This document shows, piece after piece, positions 27,738 through 35,853 of a stretch of 64,000 nt of DNA. Positions within the stretch are counted from its first letter, which is position 1; every line of letters starts with the position of its first letter. This DNA comes from Halanaerobium saccharolyticum. GTDB lineage: Bacteria; Bacillota; Halanaerobiia; Halanaerobiales; Halanaerobiaceae. The translations under genes and the position numbers were made by a program. The DNA is taken from contig NZ_QLME01000004.1 of NCBI RefSeq assembly GCF_003259895.1, positions 98,028 to 162,027 on the forward strand, read 5' to 3'. The notes beneath the pieces were generated by a model. The model saw only the letters and a program-made list of their open reading frames with translations, searched no databases and had not been told where the DNA came from.

Positions 27738-29261
27738 CTAATTATCAAAAATAATTTTATATAATTCTTCAAGATCAATATATTTTCTAAACTCTGCTGC
27801 CAGATAGTTATAATTATCTTCTCTGATCTCAGCCGCAGTTTTTTCTGCTTCTAAATTTGGACTCAAACCTTTCTGGCTGAGTAGATAATTAATTAATGAT
27901 TTTCTAAAATCGTCATTTTTGAAGATATCATGCAGATATGTACCCCAGACATTTCCAGATTCATTTACTGTACCATCATAAACAATTTTTTCTACTTCCC
28001 CTGATTTCTGTCTTTTAAGCCTGAAAATAGCCTGCTGTTCAGAAGCTCTGACAGTTTTGCCCTGATGAATTTCATAACCAGACAAAACTCTGCCGCTGCT
28101 GTTTTTAAAAAAATTGAGCTTATTTAAGGGCTCTGCCCTGACCTGCCTTGTTATTTTTTCAGCTTCCAGAACAGTTTTGATTTTTAAAAGCGAGAGACCT
28201 TCTATTTCTTTCTCATTTCCTTCCAGATTATCCGGATCTGATATTTTCTGTCCCAGCATCTGATAACCACCACAAATACCTATAATTTCTGTCCCTTTAT
28301 CTGCCTGCTTAAGGATTTCTGCAGCCAGATTTGTATTATATAGAAATTTAAGATCATTAATTGTTGTTTTAGAGCCGGGAAGAATAATTAAATCGGGATT
28401 TCCGAGCTCAGCTGCTCTCTTTACATATCTCATTTGAATATCTTTAGCTGACTTAAAATAATCAAAATCTGTAAAATTAGACATCCCCGGATAGGCAATA
28501 ACTGCAATTATAAGCTTAAAGTCCTGATTACCATAATCTTTTTGCTGCAGGCTGTCTTCCGAAGGTAAATTAAGATCTTTTAGATAGGGCATAACTCCCA
28601 GAACCTTTTTTTGAGAATGTTTTTCTATCAGTTCCACTCCAGATTTAAAAGCATCGGGATCACCCCTAAATTTATTAACAATAATTCCCTTAACTCTTTT
28701 TCTTTCTTTTTCAGTCAGTAAATCCAGGGTGCCCACAATTGAGGCAAAAACTCCCCCTTTATCAATATCTGCAATTAAAATCACAGGTGCTTCAGCAATT
28801 TCTGCTGCTTTCATATTTACAAGATCTTTATCTCTTAAATTCACCTCAGCCGGATTACCTCCACCTTCTAAAACTAAAAGATCATAATCCGTCTTTAATT
28901 CAGAAATAGCTTCATTTATAATTTGGAGCAGCCTATCTTTTTCCGCAAAATAAGCAGCTGCCTTCATATTTTTATATACTTTCCCCTTTAAAATAATTTG
29001 AGACATATCATCAGCAATAGGCTTCATTAAAATTGGACTCATATTAATCTCAGCTTCTACTTTGGCTGCCTCTGCCTGTACTGCCTGGGCAACTGCAATT
29101 TCTCGGCCTTCTTTTGTAATATAGGAATTCAAAGACATATTTTGAGATTTAAAGGGGGCTGTTTTATATCCATCCTGAGCCAGAACTCTGCAGAGAGCAG
29201 CCGCTAAAATACTTTTCCCGGCATCAGATGCTGTACCCTGAATCATAACTGCATCTGCCAT
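27738..29261 (-). CDS. cbiP: Cobyric acid synthase, canonical copy
   Basis: ATP/glutamine-dependent amidation of side chains b, d, e and g of adenosylcobyrinate diamide. 507 residues with the N-terminal MIQGTASDAGKSILAAALCR, PFKSQNMSLNSYIT, ILMKPIADDMSQII, EGGGNPAEVNL, the invariant-type ADIDKGGVFASIVGTLDLL and NKFRGD. The C-terminal glutaminase domain has the catalytic cysteine in GICGGYQMLG and the histidine in GTYLHDIF. This copy keeps the family's key residues and is the likely true CbiP. A second homologue lies 4 nt upstream. Confidence 0.95.
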   Translation of the reverse strand: MADAVMIQGTASDAGKSILAAALCRVLAQDGYKTAPFKSQNMSLNSYITKEGREIAVAQAVQAEAAKVEAEINMSPILMKPIADDMSQIILKGKVYKNMKAAAYFAEKDRLLQIINEAISELKTDYDLLVLEGGGNPAEVNLRDKDLVNMKAAEIAEAPVILIADIDKGGVFASIVGTLDLLTEKERKRVKGIIVNKFRGDPDAFKSGVELIEKHSQKKVLGVMPYLKDLNLPSEDSLQQKDYGNQDFKLIIAVIAYPGMSNFTDFDYFKSAKDIQMRYVKRAAELGNPDLIILPGSKTTINDLKFLYNTNLAAEILKQADKGTEIIGICGGYQMLGQKISDPDNLEGNEKEIEGLSLLKIKTVLEAEKITRQVRAEPLNKLNFFKNSSGRVLSGYEIHQGKTVRASEQQAIFRLKRQKSGEVEKIVYDGTVNESGNVWGTYLHDIFKNDDFRKSLINYLLSQKGLSPNLEAEKTAAEIREDNYNYLAAEFRKYIDLEELYKIIFDN

Positions 29262-29265
29262 TTAA

Positions 29266-30810
29266 TCACCTTCTACTTAAATTTAATAATTTATCAGTAT
29301 CAATATTTTCTGCTACCACATCTGCCAGATGGTCAATGTCTTTCTCAATTTCTTTTTGATAGTTATAGTCGTTTAATTTCGAGCTGTCTGAACCATTATT
29401 TTTTCTAAGCTTATTTAAAACTGCACTGCGAAAATTATCATTATCAAATAAACCGTGCAGATAGCTGCCGAAGCAATTCCCAGCCTGATTTACTGCACCA
29501 TCTTTATAATTTGCCCTACACCCGGATCTCTCTGTTATTTTAAATAATTCTTCAGTTTGATTTAAATATTCTGTCTGTCCCATATGAATCTCATAACCTC
29601 TAAAAATTTCTTCAAAACTAAATTTAGGAACTTTGTTTTTAAACTTCAGATTCAAATTCAACTTTACCTTTACCTGATGAGTAGTTTTTTCATTTAAAAA
29701 TTTTGTTTTGATATCCAGTAAACCCAGACCCTCGATTTCTTTTATATTTCCTTCTGTTCCATATTTATCGACTAGTTTTCGTCCGAGCATCTGAAAACCA
29801 CCACAGATACCAATTATCATAATCCCTGCCTGATCTGCCTTTTTAATTTCCGCTGCCAGACCGCTCTCTTTTAAAAACTTAAGATCCTTAGTTGTAGTTT
29901 TAGTTCCCGGAATAATGATTAAATCAAAACTAAGTAAATTCTTTTTATTTTCAACATACTCTAGACTAAGATTCTTTTCCATTTTTAGACTGTTAAAATC
30001 AGTGAAATTAGAAAGATGAGGCAGTTTTATAACTGCGGCTTTGAGATTATCTGCTTGAGAACTAAAATTGGTTAATTTTAGAGAAGCTGAGTCTTCTTCC
30101 GGTAAATTAAGATCTTTAAGATAGGGTAAAACTCCCAGAAATTCTTTTTCGGTATAGTTCTCCAAGAAATCAACTGCTGGCTTTAATAAATCAAAATCTC
30201 CCCGAAATTTATTAATTATCAATCCTTTTACCAGTTTTCTCTGAGCAGGTGGTAAGAGTTTTAAAGTTCCAACCAGAGCGGCAAGACAGCCACCTTTTTC
30301 AATGCTGCTGATTAAGAGTACCGGGGATTTATAAATCTCGGCTGTAAACATATTGGCAAAATCTGGAGTAGTTCTATTTATTTCAGCCGGACTTCCTGCT
30401 CCCTCCATAATTATGAGATCATTTTCCTGTCTCAATCTTTTAAGTGCCTCTTTAATTGTCCGCTTATAAATTCTAAGATAATCATTTTTCTTTTTTTGAT
30501 AATTAACACTTTGATCTACCTGACCATTAATGATAATCTGACACCGGCCATCTCCCATTGCTTTAACTAAAATTGGCTGCATCTCTACAGCTACTTCTCT
30601 AAAGGCAGCTCTGGCCTGCAGAGCCTGGGCAATCCCGATTTCTCTGCCATCCTTTGTTATGTAGGAATTAAGTGACATATTCCAGGCTTTAAAGGGCACA
30701 GTTTTAATACCCTTCCTGGCAAAAATTCTGCACAAAGCTGTAACAAAAAGACTTTTACCTGCATCAGATGCTGTACCCTGAATCATTAAAGTTCCTTTTT
30801 TTTTATTCAT
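29266..30810 (-). CDS. Second, divergent cobyric acid synthase homologue
   Basis: 514 residues aligned along its whole length with the adjacent CbiP. It keeps MIQGTASDAGKSLFVTALCR, EGAGSPAEINR, NKFRGD, GICGGFQMLG (catalytic Cys) and GSYLHGLF (His). However, the very conserved DIDKGGVFA segment is SIEKGGCLA here, SQNMSLNS is AWNMSLNS, and DMSQII is DGRCQI. Both glutaminase and synthetase centres look intact, so it is probably active but may act on fewer or different side chains. It is the first gene behind the cobalamin riboswitch. A frameshifted or degenerate copy is ruled out by the clean full-length frame. Confidence 0.85.
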   Translation of the reverse strand: MNKKKGTLMIQGTASDAGKSLFVTALCRIFARKGIKTVPFKAWNMSLNSYITKDGREIGIAQALQARAAFREVAVEMQPILVKAMGDGRCQIIINGQVDQSVNYQKKKNDYLRIYKRTIKEALKRLRQENDLIIMEGAGSPAEINRTTPDFANMFTAEIYKSPVLLISSIEKGGCLAALVGTLKLLPPAQRKLVKGLIINKFRGDFDLLKPAVDFLENYTEKEFLGVLPYLKDLNLPEEDSASLKLTNFSSQADNLKAAVIKLPHLSNFTDFNSLKMEKNLSLEYVENKKNLLSFDLIIIPGTKTTTKDLKFLKESGLAAEIKKADQAGIMIIGICGGFQMLGRKLVDKYGTEGNIKEIEGLGLLDIKTKFLNEKTTHQVKVKLNLNLKFKNKVPKFSFEEIFRGYEIHMGQTEYLNQTEELFKITERSGCRANYKDGAVNQAGNCFGSYLHGLFDNDNFRSAVLNKLRKNNGSDSSKLNDYNYQKEIEKDIDHLADVVAENIDTDKLLNLSRR

Positions 30811-30837
30811 AGTTCCAAACTCCTTAAAAGTAGATGA

Positions 30838-30868
30838 AATAAAAAAATCCCAACCCTCCGGTTGAGAT
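30838..30868 (-). terminator. Intrinsic terminator downstream of the cobalamin riboswitch
   Basis: Read on the minus strand, ATCTCAACC, a GGAG tetraloop and GGTTGGGAT pair over nine base pairs (one G-U), followed by a run of seven T. It lies between the aptamer and the divergent cbiP homologue, about 28 nt before its start codon, which is the expected place for a riboswitch expression platform acting by transcription termination. The 110 nt between aptamer and terminator presumably contains the antiterminator. Confidence 0.85.
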
Positions 30869-30977
30869 TAAAGTATATAATCACAATTGATTCAGTTATC
30901 TAGAAAGAAACTAATGCTATAAATAACTATCTTTAATGATTACCTACCTGATACCTGTCCCCGAGGTCATTTGTAGA

Positions 30978-31153
30978 TTATATAAAAGGCAGGTCTCCTG
31001 ACTTCTGATTTAATGTTTAGATTTCTACCTTCCCTGAAACAAATTACAGGTGGTATAACAAAATCTATAGATCAGTTACAGTGGCGGGCCCGCTCAGGAT
31101 TTTAACCTGATTCCCTATTCTCTTCAGCCTTAGCTAAAGCACCTTTTATATAA
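30978..31153 (-). promoter_or_regulatory. Cobalamin (AdoCbl) riboswitch
   Basis: The minus strand carries the B12 box AGTCAGGAGACCTGCC (30989-31004), the core GCCCGCCACTGTAA and AATAGGGAA blocks, and GGTGC near the 5' end. The closing P1 helix is 12 bp: 31142-31153 pairs with 30978-30989. With the terminator at 30838-30868 it should shut off the cobalamin operon when coenzyme B12 is plentiful. It lies about 50 nt after the cobC stop codon. Confidence 0.96.
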
Positions 31154-31204
31154 AGTATTCTTTTTTTATAATTCAAACAAACGAATCTATGTATTAACTA
31201 TATC

Positions 31205-31813
31205 TCAATTTATTGTATTTGTAAAATTTAATTTACTTAAAATTATTTCCTGATCATAAATTTTCAACTCAGTCAGAGAACAATTATCTATCTGAAACTG
31301 CCAGAAATTTTCGGGCTTAGTTGACAGTACAGCTGTCAGATAAACTTTGATAACTCCTCCATGAGTAACTACCAGTATTTTATTGCCCTGGTGTTTCTTA
31401 ATAAGCTTCTGGAAAAAATCTTCTATCCTCAATTTAAAGTCCAAAAGTTTTTCTCCTCCGGGAGGATAATTGTGGATGGGATCCTGCTGCCAGGCAGAGG
31501 CCTGATCGGAATATTGTTTTTTTATTTCTGCAAAACTTAATCCTTCCCAGTCCCCAAAACTCATCTCTCTCAGCTGTTTATTTTCTCTAATTTTTAAATT
31601 TTTCTCCCGAGATATTATTAGAGCTGTATTTTTTGCTCTTTTTAAATCACTGCTGTAAATTTGATCAATCTCTATCTTATTAATAATTTTTGCTGCCTTC
31701 TGGGCCTGTTTTCGCCCTTTTTTATTTAAATCAATATCAGTCTGGCCCTGAAAAATTGACTTCTGATTCCAGTCTGTTTCTCCATGTCTTAATAAATATA
31801 ATCTGGTTAACAT
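31205..31813 (-). CDS. cobC: Histidine phosphatase family protein, probable alpha-ribazole phosphatase
   Basis: 202-residue phosphoglycerate-mutase-fold phosphatase. The catalytic RHG is in YLLRHGETDWNQ, followed by GQTDIDLNKKG, IYSSDLKRAKNTA, REMSFGDWEG and VVTHGGVIK with the second histidine. In cobalamin loci this family removes the 5' phosphate from alpha-ribazole phosphate or cobalamin phosphate. The role is assigned by context between sirC and the B12 riboswitch. Confidence 0.85.
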   Translation of the reverse strand: MLTRLYLLRHGETDWNQKSIFQGQTDIDLNKKGRKQAQKAAKIINKIEIDQIYSSDLKRAKNTALIISREKNLKIRENKQLREMSFGDWEGLSFAEIKKQYSDQASAWQQDPIHNYPPGGEKLLDFKLRIEDFFQKLIKKHQGNKILVVTHGGVIKVYLTAVLSTKPENFWQFQIDNCSLTELKIYDQEIILSKLNFTNTIN

Positions 31814-31831
31814 CAGCTCTCCACCTCAAAA

Positions 31832-32554
31832 TTATTCAGCTTGATATTTTTTTCTTTCTATCAGCTGTAAAATAGATTTTTCTATAGCTTTTTTAACTGT
31901 CTGATATTCCGAGTGCTCAGGTTGATAATCACTGCTGTCTAAAATCTGGGGATTGTAATCAGCTATAATTTCTCTTATTTTAGCTAAAAAATCCGCAGAA
32001 GCTATTTCCCTAAAAATTAGTTTTCTAAGTTCAATACTATCAATATCTTCTATAATCCTCTGCCTCTTTTCTGACATTATATCAAGCAGAAATTCATATT
32101 CGAGGCCAAAATCAGATTCCAGTTTTTTTCTAATATTTTTTGAAAGTGCAGGTAGATTTGAACCAGAAGCGGCAGTTAAAAGCAGTTCGCCTCTTTTTAC
32201 CATTGCCGGAACTGTGAAATCAGAAAGCTCAGCATTATCAATTAGATTGACCAGAATATTTTTTTCTCTGGCCAGAAGCGCAATTCTTTGATTTAATTCT
32301 GAATTATCAGTAGCAGCAAAAACTAAAAACTGTCCGATTAAATCTTTTTCCTGGAATTTGCGTTCTAAAAAAATATATTTTTTTGATTCCGGATTTCGAT
32401 AAACTGCAAATTTCTGATTATATTTTGGAGCAATTATTTTGATCTGGGCTCCAGTCTGCAGCAGACGCTTAAATTTACGCAGTGCCACCTTACCCGCTCC
32501 TACAATTAAAACTTTTTTATCTTTTAAGTTTAAATTAATCGGATAAAATTTCAC
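31832..32554 (-). CDS. sirC: Precorrin-2 dehydrogenase / siroheme synthase N-terminal type
   Basis: NAD-dependent oxidation of precorrin-2 to sirohydrochlorin, common to siroheme and the anaerobic corrin route. 240 residues with YPINLNLKDKKVLIVGAGKVALRK at the start (Rossmann GxGxxA), FAATDNSELNQRIA and the NLIDNAELSDFTVPAMVKRGELLLTAASGSNLPALSKNIRKKLE stretch typical of Met8p/CysG-N. Lacks the methyltransferase half, which is provided by CobA-HemD. It lies 25 nt after hemA. Confidence 0.93.
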   Translation of the reverse strand: MKFYPINLNLKDKKVLIVGAGKVALRKFKRLLQTGAQIKIIAPKYNQKFAVYRNPESKKYIFLERKFQEKDLIGQFLVFAATDNSELNQRIALLAREKNILVNLIDNAELSDFTVPAMVKRGELLLTAASGSNLPALSKNIRKKLESDFGLEYEFLLDIMSEKRQRIIEDIDSIELRKLIFREIASADFLAKIREIIADYNPQILDSSDYQPEHSEYQTVKKAIEKSILQLIERKKYQAE

Positions 32555-32579
32555 TGCTCTTCCCCTTTCAAAATTCTAT

Positions 32580-33878
32580 TTACTCTTCTTCTCCTACTGC
32601 AAAAATTGTTTTGACAGCTTCCAGCTGATCGTCTCTGGTATTTCCATTTTCTACTGCCAGTTCTTTGAGGCCAACTGTAGGCTGATGTAATAACTTATTT
32701 AAAAGTCGATGTCCCAGCTGTTCAATAATTTCTGCTGCCTCAAGTTCTGAATTTTGAAGCAGATGTAGGGCTCTTTTTACTTCTTTTTCTTTAATACCGC
32801 GAGCATCATCACGCATTTCTCTAATTAGAGGGACACAGCGGCGCTCACGCAGCCAGCGCTGAAAATTATATTTTTCATCTTCTATTATTGCTTCTGCTTT
32901 TGTAACTTCATTTTCTCTTAAATTTAAATTTTTATCAATTACCCGCTTTAAATCATCTAGATTATATAAATGAACTCCGGGAAGTTCTTCTACATTCTGA
33001 TCAATATCTCTTGGTAGAGCAATATCAATTAAAAACATTGGCCCATGATTTTTCTCTACTGTGTCTAAAAGATCATCTTTGTGAAGTACTGTATGGGGAG
33101 CTGCTGTAGAAGCAATTATAATATCAACTTCTTTTACTCGATCTTTAAATTCTTCCCAGTGAATAACTTCGCCTCCATACTCTGCGGCCAGTTTTTCTCC
33201 ATTGCTGTAGGTACGGTTTGCTACCAGAATTCCTTCTACACCATAATTAAGTAAGTTTTTAAGAGTTAACTCCGCTGTCTCACCTGCACCTAAAATCATC
33301 ACCTTTTCTCCATTGAGGCTGCCAAAAATATCCCGGGCCAGCTCAACCGCTGCATAACTTATCGAAACTGCCCGCTCGTTAATTTTAGTTTTAGTCCTTA
33401 CCATCTTTCCAACTTTAATTGCTTCCAGGCAGAGTTGATTTAAATAAGAGGCAGTTAGATTTTCTTCTTTGTATTCTCTAAACTGCTTTTTTATTTGAGC
33501 CAGTATCTGATCTTCTCCCTTAACCAGCGAATCAAGACCAGCTGCCACTCGATATAAATGTTCCACGGCCTGCAGATCATGATATTGATAGAGATAATCA
33601 TTTAAGTCATTAATCTTATATTTAAAATGGCCTTTGAGGGTCTTTTCCAGCAGCTTATAAATATGTTTTTTTAAAAAATTTCTGGCCTCAGCTTCCTTTT
33701 CCGAGTAAAGATAAATTTCAAAACGATTACAGGTACTTAATACGAAAAATTCTTTAAACACATTTTTGTTTAAATTCTTTTTTAGTTCATTTTTTATCTC
33801 AGCTGTTTTCTGAGAAAGCTGATCTCTGATTGAAATTGGAGCTGTTTTATGATTAATTCCGGATACTAAAAGCTGCAT
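32580..33878 (-). CDS. hemA: Glutamyl-tRNA reductase
   Basis: NADPH-dependent reduction of glutamyl-tRNA to glutamate-1-semialdehyde, the committed step of the pathway. 432 residues; N-terminal GINHKTAPISIRDQLS, catalytic cysteine in VLSTCNRFEIYLYS, LDSLVKGEDQILAQIKKQ, NADP fold KVMILGAGETAELTLKNL, and the C-terminal dimerisation helices. The ATG at 33878 sits behind AAGGAGG. It heads hemA-sirC-cobC with the promoter at 33945. Confidence 0.96.
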   Translation of the reverse strand: MQLLVSGINHKTAPISIRDQLSQKTAEIKNELKKNLNKNVFKEFFVLSTCNRFEIYLYSEKEAEARNFLKKHIYKLLEKTLKGHFKYKINDLNDYLYQYHDLQAVEHLYRVAAGLDSLVKGEDQILAQIKKQFREYKEENLTASYLNQLCLEAIKVGKMVRTKTKINERAVSISYAAVELARDIFGSLNGEKVMILGAGETAELTLKNLLNYGVEGILVANRTYSNGEKLAAEYGGEVIHWEEFKDRVKEVDIIIASTAAPHTVLHKDDLLDTVEKNHGPMFLIDIALPRDIDQNVEELPGVHLYNLDDLKRVIDKNLNLRENEVTKAEAIIEDEKYNFQRWLRERRCVPLIREMRDDARGIKEKEVKRALHLLQNSELEAAEIIEQLGHRLLNKLLHQPTVGLKELAVENGNTRDDQLEAVKTIFAVGEEE

Positions 33879-33944
33879 CAAAAGCCTCCTTATTCTTAAA
33901 AATTTTTATCTCTGGTTTTTAGATTTTACTTTTACTCATCTTTA

Positions 33945-33973
33945 ATTATATTACAAAGTTTCTTTTACTGCAA
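33945..33973 (-). promoter_or_regulatory. Sigma-A-type promoter of hemA-sirC-cobC
   Basis: On the minus strand TTGCAG (33968-33973), a 17-nt spacer and a perfect TATAAT (33945-33950). Transcription would start near 33938, about 60 nt before the hemA ATG. It lies right after the asrC-side palindrome, so hemA has its own promoter. Confidence 0.75.
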
Positions 33974-33980
33974 AAAAGTT

Positions 33981-34025
33981 TAGGTACCGGGTACTTGGAA
34001 AAAAATTCCAAGTACCCGGTACCTA
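33981..34025. repeat. 45-bp near-perfect palindrome (20-bp arms, 5-nt loop) between asrC and hemA
   Basis: The arm at 33981-34000 (taggtaccgggtacttggaa) is an exact reverse complement of 34006-34025, separated by aaaaa. On the minus strand it is followed after three bases by a TTTTTT run, so it can work as the intrinsic terminator of fnt-asrABC, whose last stop is 11 nt upstream. The arms are much longer and more perfect than other terminators in this window and contain a ggtacc core, which fits a mobile REP-like palindrome put to use as a terminator. The mobile origin is inference. Confidence 0.8.
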
Positions 34026-34035
34026 TTTCGCCTGC

Positions 34036-35013
34036 TTAAATTTTTTCTCCAGTCTGATAACCGTTCCAGTTAATTTTATCTGCTATTTCGCATTCAGAAT
34101 TGAGTTCTACACCTTTTAAAATTTCTTCTTTAAATTTAGGATAACCTGTACGATCAACAATATAACCTATATGTTCTTTAGCCAGACTGGTATCAATATG
34201 TCTTTCTATATAATCATATACATTATTAACAATTGCTATTACCACATCTCTGCTGGCCCACTTTAAAAATGGTTTTGCCAGGCGAGGATTCTTTTTCCCG
34301 GTTCTTCCCATAATTACAACTTTAAAAAATTGTTCTCCTCTTTCCCAGGCATTTGTGGGACACTGCAGTATACATTCACCACAGCCAATGCAGCGCTTTT
34401 CATCTCTCAGGACACGCTCCTGTTCAAAACTCAGAGCTGAAGTCACCCGCTTATGGCAATTATCAACACAGGCTTTACAACCAATACATCGCTCCTGATG
34501 ATAAATAGGCTCAACCATTCCCAGAATTCCGAAATCCTGAAGATGACCTTTGATACAATCATTTGGACAACCTGAAAGAGCAATTTTAACATGATAATCA
34601 TTGGGAAAAATATTTTTTTCTATCTGCTGAGCCATTTCTGTAGTATCATAATTAGAATAACGGCAGACTCGATTACCAATACAGGCAGATACATTACGCG
34701 TTCCTGCTGCTGGATAACCTTCTCTGGGATCAGCGATTTTGACCCCAATTTCTTTTTCCATTCCCTCTAAAATTGGAGCAATTTTTTTATTCACTTCTTC
34801 AAAATCTGCAAAAGAAATTCCTGGCACCTCAAAACCCTGGCGGGTAGTAATATGTAAGGTTCCATTACCATATTCATCTGCAATTTCTTTGATTAAGGAT
34901 AGATATTTAGCATTAATATGACCACCGGGAACTCGAATTCTTAGAGCAGTAACTTCCCTATCTTTGGTAATTCTAAAAGCATTTTTCTTTATTTTTTTAG
35001 TATTAAAAGACAT
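34036..35013 (-). CDS. asrC: Anaerobic sulfite reductase subunit C (siroheme, Fe-S)
   Basis: Catalytic subunit reducing sulfite to sulfide. 325 residues; siroheme/4Fe-4S cysteines in ACIGNRVCRYSNYDT and ALSGCPNDCIKGHLQD, followed by a two-cluster ferredoxin domain (CIGCKACVDNC and CIGCGECILQCPT, about residues 170-220). N-terminal HITTRQGFEVPG is typical of sulfite reductase substrate arms. The siroheme can come from the adjacent hemA/sirC products. Last gene of fnt-asrA-asrB-asrC. Confidence 0.95.
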   Translation of the reverse strand: MSFNTKKIKKNAFRITKDREVTALRIRVPGGHINAKYLSLIKEIADEYGNGTLHITTRQGFEVPGISFADFEEVNKKIAPILEGMEKEIGVKIADPREGYPAAGTRNVSACIGNRVCRYSNYDTTEMAQQIEKNIFPNDYHVKIALSGCPNDCIKGHLQDFGILGMVEPIYHQERCIGCKACVDNCHKRVTSALSFEQERVLRDEKRCIGCGECILQCPTNAWERGEQFFKVVIMGRTGKKNPRLAKPFLKWASRDVVIAIVNNVYDYIERHIDTSLAKEHIGYIVDRTGYPKFKEEILKGVELNSECEIADKINWNGYQTGEKI

Positions 35014-35037
35014 AATAACCTCCTTCTGTTAGTTAAT

Positions 35038-35853
35038 TTAGTCCCTAATTTCCTTAACTTCTGCATAATTATAAACTGGACCGTCAATACAAACATAATT
35101 ATCTTCAATTTTACAGTGCCCACATTTACCGAGACCACAGTGCATCTTTCGTTCATAGGAGACCCAGATTTGATCATCAGGAACACCCAGTTTCTGAAAT
35201 TCAATAATAGAATATTTCATCATCGGTGGTGGCCCAACTACTATTACCTCTGTATTCGCAATATTTTCAAGATGTAATTCTGCAATATGTTCTGTAATTA
35301 AACCAACACATTCTCCCCAGATATCACAGGTTTTGTCTACAGTTAATAAAACATCAAATTTTTGACGCCAGCGTTTAATGTCTCTTTCAAACAGAAGGCT
35401 GCCTGCATCTTTAAAACCGGCCAGAACTTCAAAATCACTCAGCTGATCTAGATTGTTACCTGCATACTCAATCAAACTTCTTACAGGAGCTAATCCGGTC
35501 CCACCAGCCGCAATAATCAAATTTTTATCCTGATAGTTTTCAAAATCAAATCCATTGCCGTAGGGACCGCGCAAATAAAGATAATCGCCCTCTTCTAAAT
35601 CATGAATTCTATCAGTCAGCTTACCAACTTTTCTGATTGTCAGCTCCAGCCACTGATCAGTAAAATTACTGACAGAAATTGGTGCTTCGCCATAACCAGG
35701 TATGGATACTTCTAAAAATTGACCAAAGTTAAGCTCAAAGTCTGACTCAAGCCTAAATGTATATTCAATTTCTGTTTCCTGAAATATTTCTAAAATCTCT
35801 GCCTTTTGCGACAAATATGGATTTTTTAAACTTTTCTCAGCAGTTAAAGACAT
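35038..35853 (-). CDS. asrB: Anaerobic sulfite reductase subunit B (flavin/NADH)
   Basis: Electron-input subunit of ferredoxin-NADP reductase fold. 271 residues; FAD region YLRGPYGNGFDF, NAD region LIIAAGGTGLAPVRSLIEYA, VVGPPPMMKY, and the C-terminal 2Fe-2S cysteines in KMHCGLGKCGHCKIEDNYVCIDGPVY, as in the dihydroorotate dehydrogenase electron-transfer family. The start overlaps the asrA stop by one base. Confidence 0.95.
   Translation of the reverse strand: MSLTAEKSLKNPYLSQKAEILEIFQETEIEYTFRLESDFELNFGQFLEVSIPGYGEAPISVSNFTDQWLELTIRKVGKLTDRIHDLEEGDYLYLRGPYGNGFDFENYQDKNLIIAAGGTGLAPVRSLIEYAGNNLDQLSDFEVLAGFKDAGSLLFERDIKRWRQKFDVLLTVDKTCDIWGECVGLITEHIAELHLENIANTEVIVVGPPPMMKYSIIEFQKLGVPDDQIWVSYERKMHCGLGKCGHCKIEDNYVCIDGPVYNYAEVKEIRD

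Larger units (their letters stand above)
30811..31204 (-). other. Intergenic control region between cobC and the cobalamin operon
   Basis: 394 nt holding the riboswitch and terminator listed separately. I find no convincing sigma-A promoter between the cobC stop and the aptamer: the best -10-like text falls inside P1. Transcription may therefore enter from the hemA promoter at 33945. Plus-strand text around 30945-30965 (gatacctgtccccgagg) resembles the ggtacc...gtcccc core common in REP-like intergenic elements, but no palindrome is completed. Confidence 0.6.

Noticed and set aside
29266..30810. Assembly duplication or pseudogene of cbiP
   Set aside because: The two copies differ strongly in sequence, both have complete reading frames and both keep catalytic residues.
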